Shown here: positions 16,328-20,570 of the stretch, in pieces | Layout of the letters: each line of letters starts with the position of its first letter | Position numbering within the stretch: position 1 is the first letter of the stretch | DNA from: JAIBBG01 sp043748015 | Lineage (GTDB): Bacteria; Bacteroidota; Bacteroidia; Flavobacteriales_D; Sanyastnellaceae | Reading direction: 5' to 3' | NCBI GenBank assembly: GCA_043748015.1 | Contig: JAYTOA010000069.1 | Span: 1-20,570 of the forward strand | DNA length: 20,570 nucleotides | Notes under the pieces: model-generated | The model's database searches: none | Seen by the model: the letters and a program-made list of their open reading frames with translations, nothing else | What the model was told of the DNA's origin: nothing | Made by a program: the position numbers and the translations under genes

Positions 16328-16351
16328 AACAGCAATGGAAGATAGCGATTT

Positions 16352-19219
16352 TTATTCGATGATGATTTCGTCAATGAAGATCCATGGTTTGTCGCCTGCA
16401 CCGAGATGCCATTCCGGGATGGTGGCGAATGCAGGTTTAACAATCAATTGGATATACCTCCCGGTGCTGCCAATTGCGGTGCTAAACTCTTTCACTTTTG
16501 GCGCATAGTCGTTTTGCATCTCAAGACTTTTTATTTTTCCTGTGGGCAGGAAATTTTTTCCGTCGTTTGAAACGAAAATTTCTACTTCAGATGGAAACCA
16601 AATCCAGGATTTTATTTCTTCAAGACAAGAAACGGTGACTGATTTTATTTCTTTTGATGAACCAAGATCAATCGTCGCCGTTACATTTTGTCCTTGCCAA
16701 CCTTGCCAAGTGCCCGTTCGAAAGTCTTGTCCGCCGCGGATTCCATCGATCAGTGCATTTTCTCCTCCACCAGTATACTGACTGCTATAGGGTGTCACAT
16801 GCGTCAATTGCATATTGTTCCTATTCATGTAAAACGACGATTGAATGGTTTTGGATTGAATAAAATTTTCACGTTGAGCGCTCGAAGACACCTGAAGATT
16901 GGAGTGTGCAAAGAAGCTGAATTCGCCTGTGAATGTTTTCGTCCACGATCTTACATCGGGAAGATTATTCAGCGTGTTGAGATAGTTTTCTTTTACATTC
17001 AAAGTGATGGTCGCATTCGGATCAGCACAATAAATTTTTATCTCTGCGCTATCGCGAAAAGATGTTTGAGGTCCCATGATGATTGGGATGGGAACAACGA
17101 GATGATCTGTAATCTTACTCATCACTTTTTCACTTGCCCTTACTTCATGATTACCGATAGCATAAACATTTTTTACAGGAACTGAAGGATTGAATGTGAT
17201 GAATTCCGGATTGCCGGGAAGAATGGGGTAGAGGCCGTTTTTTGCGAGAACATACCATGCCGACATCTGTCCGCAATCCTCGTTACCACACAGTCCATCG
17301 GGCTTTGAAGAGTATTGATTTTTCAGTATGCTTTTCACTTTTGAATAAGTGTCATAACACTCCGGCTTGTAGCATGCCGTTCCGTAATTGAACAAGAGCG
17401 AAGCATGATGACTTGGTTCGTTGCCATGCGCATATTGACCAATCAATCCGGTGATGTCTGATTGTTCACGACCTGTTGTTTTGTTGTCAGCATTGAAAAG
17501 TTCGCGAACGTCTTGAGAAAATTGTTCCTGACCTCCGTGAAATTCTACCAAAGTTTCAATATCGTGTAATACGAAGAACGAATATTGCCAGGCATTGGCT
17601 TCAGTGTAATTGAAATCAACCTGATACGGATCGAACGGTTCTGGAAATCCTCCATTTCTTCTTGGACGCATAAATTTCGTAACAGGATCGAAAACATTTT
17701 TCCAGTTTTGAGCGCGAATGATGAATCGCTCGTAAATTTTTTCTTCACCCAATGCTTTTGCAAATTGTGCAATGCACCAGTCATCATATGCGAATTCGAG
17801 AGTTTTAGAAACGCTTTCGCTGAACATATCCGAAGGAACATATCCTAGCGAATCATAAACGATTTTTTCTTGTTGTGGACCAGTCGCAGAAGCGACCATC
17901 GCCTCTAAAGCAAGCCGATGATCGAAGTCACGAATGCCGCGCATATAAGCATCAACAATCACAGGAATACTGTGATACCCGATCATGCAATACGTTTCAT
18001 TCGCTGCAAGTTCCCACACGGGCAATTCATTTCGCTCTTTGTATATATCGAGATAAGTGCGAATCCAGTCGCGCGTTTTTTGTGGTTCGAGTTCACACAT
18101 CAAAGGATGATAGGCGCGAAATGTATCCCACAGTGAGAACACAGTGTAGCGCGTGTAATCTTTTGCGACATGTATTTTTTTATCCATTCCGCGATATCTT
18201 CCATCCACATCGCTCCATGTATTGGGCACAGTGTAACAGTGATATAATGCGGTGTAGTACTTAGTCAGTTCTTCTGTGTCTGTTTCAACGATGCGCGCTT
18301 TTGCCAGACAATCAGACCAACTTTTTTTTGCTAATTCACGATACTCATTGAAATTCCAATGTGGAGCTTCGGAGCGTAAATTTTTTTCAGCGCCACTTAC
18401 ATCGGTGCCGCTTATTCCAACTTTGATCATCAGTTCATCTGTAGGATCAAACCTGAGCGAGAATACTTGCACTTGTTCATACACCTGTTTTCTTGTTCCT
18501 GTGGAATCTGTTTCTGAATATGTCACATCAAGTTGCGTAAAATCTTTGAACGGTTTTGAAAACACCGCATAGAAATAACAATGTTGCTCATCAGCCCATC
18601 CTTTAGAAACGCGATAACCGTAAACAACGGTATCACCAATTGTTCCTATATCATACCACAGTAAATCATCCCTGTGCATCATGTCAATAAACAATCTGCA
18701 CGAATCACCTTTTGCGAATTCATATTTATGAATTCCTGTTCTTGTTGTGGTTGCTAATTCTGCGTTGATGTCGTAGTCATCCAGTTTCACTTTGTAATAT
18801 CCTGGATGTGCTTCTTCCGTTTCATGTCGGAATTTGCTCTTGTATGCATCATTCCATTTGTCCGCAGTTTTGATTTTGGAATTGGTAGGCATGAAGAGAA
18901 TGTCGCAATAATCAGGAACACCAGTGCCTTGAAGATGTGTATGTGAGAATCCGTATATGATACTATCGCTGTAGTGATACCCACCGCAACCATCCCAACC
19001 TTCTAGTCGTGTGTCTGGTGATAATTGTACCATTCCGAAAGGAGAAGTTGCACCGGGATAGGTATGACCGTGCGCATCTGTTCCAATAAATGGATTCACA
19101 GAATAGAATGGCGTTGGATATCCAACGGCTTGTTCGTTCGAAGTGGTGGTTTGTTTTTTCGAATGACAACCAAAGAAGAAGACGAGGGAAAGAAGTAAAA
19201 GAAGATGTCGAAATTTCAT
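16352..19219 (-). CDS. GH92 alpha-mannosidase-type lipoprotein with discoidin-like C-terminus
   Basis: The product is 955 residues, a calcium-dependent exo-alpha-mannosidase-type enzyme (GH92) that trims mannose from N-glycans or mannans. A lipoprotein signal (MKFRHLLLLLSLVFFFGC) would anchor it by Cys18. The N-terminal beta-sandwich (about 38-275) includes NPFIGTDAHGHTYPGATSPF and YGFSHTHLQGTG. The (alpha/alpha)6 catalytic part (about 290-720) has SLWDTFRAYHPL, NYTEANAWQYSFFVLHD with probable general acid Glu540, GNEPSHHASLLFNYG, and GNEDCGQMSAWYV with acidic residues likely serving as base. The last ~145 residues (ALIDGIRGGQ onward) resemble an F5/8 type C (discoidin) carbohydrate-binding module, unusual enough to note. 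The small secreted protein lies upstream with a 39-base gap and the aminotransferase downstream, so an operon is likely. No SusC/SusD pair is nearby. Confidence 0.93.
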   Translation of the reverse strand: MKFRHLLLLLSLVFFFGCHSKKQTTTSNEQAVGYPTPFYSVNPFIGTDAHGHTYPGATSPFGMVQLSPDTRLEGWDGCGGYHYSDSIIYGFSHTHLQGTGVPDYCDILFMPTNSKIKTADKWNDAYKSKFRHETEEAHPGYYKVKLDDYDINAELATTTRTGIHKYEFAKGDSCRLFIDMMHRDDLLWYDIGTIGDTVVYGYRVSKGWADEQHCYFYAVFSKPFKDFTQLDVTYSETDSTGTRKQVYEQVQVFSLRFDPTDELMIKVGISGTDVSGAEKNLRSEAPHWNFNEYRELAKKSWSDCLAKARIVETDTEELTKYYTALYHCYTVPNTWSDVDGRYRGMDKKIHVAKDYTRYTVFSLWDTFRAYHPLMCELEPQKTRDWIRTYLDIYKERNELPVWELAANETYCMIGYHSIPVIVDAYMRGIRDFDHRLALEAMVASATGPQQEKIVYDSLGYVPSDMFSESVSKTLEFAYDDWCIAQFAKALGEEKIYERFIIRAQNWKNVFDPVTKFMRPRRNGGFPEPFDPYQVDFNYTEANAWQYSFFVLHDIETLVEFHGGQEQFSQDVRELFNADNKTTGREQSDITGLIGQYAHGNEPSHHASLLFNYGTACYKPECYDTYSKVKSILKNQYSSKPDGLCGNEDCGQMSAWYVLAKNGLYPILPGNPEFITFNPSVPVKNVYAIGNHEVRASEKVMSKITDHLVVPIPIIMGPQTSFRDSAEIKIYCADPNATITLNVKENYLNTLNNLPDVRSWTKTFTGEFSFFAHSNLQVSSSAQRENFIQSKTIQSSFYMNRNNMQLTHVTPYSSQYTGGGENALIDGIRGGQDFRTGTWQGWQGQNVTATIDLGSSKEIKSVTVSCLEEIKSWIWFPSEVEIFVSNDGKNFLPTGKIKSLEMQNDYAPKVKEFSTAIGSTGRYIQLIVKPAFATIPEWHLGAGDKPWIFIDEIIIE

Positions 19220-19258
19220 GTGTCAAATATGGCGCATGTAGCTAATTTTTGAAAGCCA

Positions 19259-19717
19259 TTATTTCGGAATGCACACATTGCAATTAGAACGATCATGATT
19301 GATGCCCATGTGAATCACGGAAGGTTTTCCGGGTTTGATTTTGTCATCGTACGCCGTTAATTGTTCTGCAGTTAGCAAGAGGCGAATACTTAATTCACGG
19401 GATTCTTTGATAGATTTTTTACGCTCGCGTAAATCAGTCATAACACTGTCGCGTTCTTCCTGAGAAGCTGACGATCGCGCAACTCGCTGACTCTCTTTGT
19501 CAATTTCAATAAGCTCTGCAGAAGTGGAAATTATCAAACTATCAATTGCCGATTGTTGAGTTGCATTCAGATTCAATTCCGTTCTCAGCGATTCCAGGAA
19601 AAGTGAATCAGAAATGCTGATGACTTGCGATGCCAGATTATTCGAAGCAAATAGAAATGCAAACGCGATGAGGTAAGGTGCGGTAAAGACTTTTATTTGA
19701 AATAGTTTTTCCAACAT
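19259..19717 (-). CDS. Small secreted helical protein with His/Cys tail
   Basis: This 152-residue protein has an N-terminal signal or membrane segment (APYLIAFAFLFASNNLASQ). The mature part is almost wholly helical and charged (about 35-125), with LNATQQSAIDSLI and LLTAEQLTAYDDKI, which loosely resemble the LTxxQ repeats of the periplasmic Spy/CpxP family. The C-terminal tail has His136, His141, Cys146 and Cys149 spaced H-x4-H-x4-C-x2-C, a possible metal site or disulfide. The start is ATG 19717. It heads the minus-strand run with GH92 and is divergent from the cobalamin riboswitch and TonB receptor. The family link is weak and the role unknown; envelope stress sensing or metal binding are guesses. 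Confidence 0.75.
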   Translation of the reverse strand: MLEKLFQIKVFTAPYLIAFAFLFASNNLASQVISISDSLFLESLRTELNLNATQQSAIDSLIISTSAELIEIDKESQRVARSSASQEERDSVMTDLRERKKSIKESRELSIRLLLTAEQLTAYDDKIKPGKPSVIHMGINHDRSNCNVCIPK

Positions 19718-19786
19718 TTTGAATGTGCCAGTAATTGATGTCCAAACTGAGATTGGTTCGGATTATATCGAGCGTGCTTTCGCTTG

Positions 19787-19794
19787 CAAAGTTA
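19787..19794 (-). promoter_or_regulatory. -7 element of the small secreted protein gene
   Basis: On the minus strand TAACTTTG is a perfect TAnnTTTG box about 69 bases before ATG 19717. A TTG is found 25 bases upstream (19820-19822), somewhat further than usual. It faces away from the riboswitch promoter 45 bases to the right. Confidence 0.45.
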
Positions 19795-19838
19795 AGACCA
19801 TAGATAAAATTATCCGGTGCAAAGTCATTGTAAGTATA

Positions 19839-19846
19839 TACATTTG
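19839..19846 (+). promoter_or_regulatory. -7 element of the riboswitch/TonB receptor transcript
   Basis: TACATTTG is a perfect TAnnTTTG box. Transcription would start near 19850, exactly where the riboswitch aptamer begins (P1 5' strand at 19851), which supports both calls. No TTG is at the normal -33 distance. Confidence 0.6.
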
Positions 19847-19850
19847 CTAC

Positions 19851-20059
19851 GCTCAAGGTTTCCAATTTCGGTTGGAATGAAAAGGGAACTCCGGTGTAAT
19901 ACCGGGACTGTACCCGCAGCTGTAATCATCAATAAAGCTGCTGTGATTCTTTGCCACTGCGACAATTTTGTTTCGGGAAGGCCACAGCGGAGATGTTAGT
20001 CAGAAGACCTGCCTGAAGCAATAAATGCTCGTAAGTGCCCGGGAAGTGGCATCAGGCAG
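19851..20059 (+). promoter_or_regulatory. Cobalamin (B12) riboswitch
   Basis: All core blocks of the adenosylcobalamin-type aptamer are present in order. They are the P2 hairpin TTCCAA/TTGGAA (19860-19877), core GAAAAGGGAA (19879-19888), P5 CCGGT-GTAAT-ACCGG (19891-19905), GCAGCTGTAA (19916-19925), GCCACTG (19953-19959), GGGAAGGCCAC (19975-19985) and the B12 box AGTCAGAAGACCTGCC (19998-20013). A P1 closing pair is possible between 19851-19858 and 20012-20019. The platform region 20020-20059 ends at the start codon of the TonB receptor gene. CTGCCTGAAGC (20009-20019) can pair with GCATCAGGCAG (20049-20059) with one A-A mismatch. No terminator T tract is present, so control is probably translational. 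Expected effect: B12 lowers receptor production. Confidence 0.95.
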
Positions 20060-20570
20060 ATGGACAAAAGTTTTATCCTATGCATATTGATTTGTGTGTT
20101 TCCCTGGTCAGTTCTGGCGCAGGCGGGAAATGATTCTCTCGTTACGAACTTCACGTTGCCGGCTGTTGAAGTTGTTTCTGACAGAAATATTCAAACGCTT
20201 TCATCAGAAGATTTCTCGCTTGTCAAGTTGAATTCTTTGAGCAATGCTTCTTTGGATCTGGGTGCTTTCATGGAAAAGAGGGGACTGGCCACCGTTTTGT
20301 CAAATGGACCAACGGGTATGGCGTCAGCTGTGCGATATCGTGGTTTGTCATCTGATCATACGTCAATGAATTGGTATGGCATTCCCATCAATTCCATTTC
20401 TCTTGGCACTACTGACATGTCTTTGATACCTGTTTTCTTTTTCGACAATTGCTCATTCTATGCATCAGCAGGTACTCAAACATTGGCCGGTAGCAACCTT
20501 GGACTGGCTGTTAATCTTGCAAGTAGTAGGGCTGTTGATGATGATTCATACGTGCGTCTTATTTCATCAT
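20060..20570 (+). CDS. BtuB-like TonB-dependent receptor, N-terminal part
   Basis: The 5' end of an outer-membrane receptor gene runs off the window after 170 codons. The signal peptide is MDKSFILCILICVFPWSVLAQ. A plug domain follows (from about residue 55) with ASAVRYRGLSSDHTSMNWYG, IPINSISLGTTDMSLIPVFF and AGTQTLAGSNLGLAVNLAS, typical of Bacteroidota vitamin B12/cobamide receptors. ATG 20060 is adjacent to the riboswitch 3' end and begins a clean signal peptide. The predicted role is TonB-driven uptake of cobalamin or another corrinoid. The N-terminal carboxypeptidase-regulatory-like extension common in SusC-type receptors is absent, which fits a BtuB rather than a SusC protein. Confidence 0.9.
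   Translation, partial: MDKSFILCILICVFPWSVLAQAGNDSLVTNFTLPAVEVVSDRNIQTLSSEDFSLVKLNSLSNASLDLGAFMEKRGLATVLSNGPTGMASAVRYRGLSSDHTSMNWYGIPINSISLGTTDMSLIPVFFFDNCSFYASAGTQTLAGSNLGLAVNLASSRAVDDDSYVRLISS

Noticed and set aside
19638..19865. A 75-codon minus-strand frame across the region between the small secreted gene and the riboswitch
   Set aside because: It overlaps the start of a better gene in another frame, both promoters and the aptamer 5' end, and has no signal or family resemblance.

Overview
The window is about 20.6 kb of a chromosome from a member of Bacteroidota, probably a free-living environmental lineage; the sequence does not fix the genus. Three proteins carry C-terminal type IX secretion (T9SS) sorting domains, one with PKD and GEVED modules. 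Several upstream regions hold the Bacteroidota -7 promoter element TAnnTTTG. Other typical content is a GH92 lipoprotein, an SLC45-like sugar symporter, and a TonB-dependent receptor gene behind a cobalamin riboswitch. No transposase, integrase, phage gene, CRISPR array, tRNA or rRNA was seen.

Layout. 2-1957 (+): the 3' end of a large T9SS surface protein, closed by a very clear terminator. 2194-4162 (+): an SLC45-type transporter, then monofunctional ribA with its own promoter. 4186-4357 (-): a possible frameshifted small gene. 4400-7083 (-): a MATE exporter, a TrmH-like RNA methyltransferase and HU. 7375-7974 (+): a secreted cupredoxin. 8001-11391 (-): a PagL-like outer-membrane protein, an amino-acid permease and an unrecognised conserved-looking protein. 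11559-12997 (+): a DUF6913-like protein overlapping dapA. 13230-15014 (+): a secreted multidomain lectin. 15140-19717 (-): a class-III aminotransferase, a GH92 alpha-mannosidase-type lipoprotein and a small secreted His/Cys-tailed protein. 19839-20570 (+): promoter, cobalamin riboswitch and the start of a BtuB-like TonB receptor that runs off the window.

How the genes fit together. Most are housekeeping or accessory metabolism: riboflavin (ribA), lysine/cell wall (dapA), nucleoid (HU), RNA modification, transport. A surface theme runs through the rest. There are secreted adhesin or lectin proteins, a mannosidase that could trim glycans, a sugar symporter, a lipid-A-deacylase-like barrel protein and a B12 receptor. 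They are not packed into one SusC/SusD-type locus.

I do not see a convincing new multi-gene system. The points most worth checking are: the architecture and refolding logic of the B12 riboswitch; the lectin with a legume-type metal site fused to a glycogen-binding-like domain; the cupredoxin with an azurin-spaced Gln at the axial ligand position; the PagL-like protein lacking the family's catalytic Glu; the small His/Cys-tailed protein divergent from the B12 receptor; and the small reading frame at 4186-4357 broken by a run of four A.
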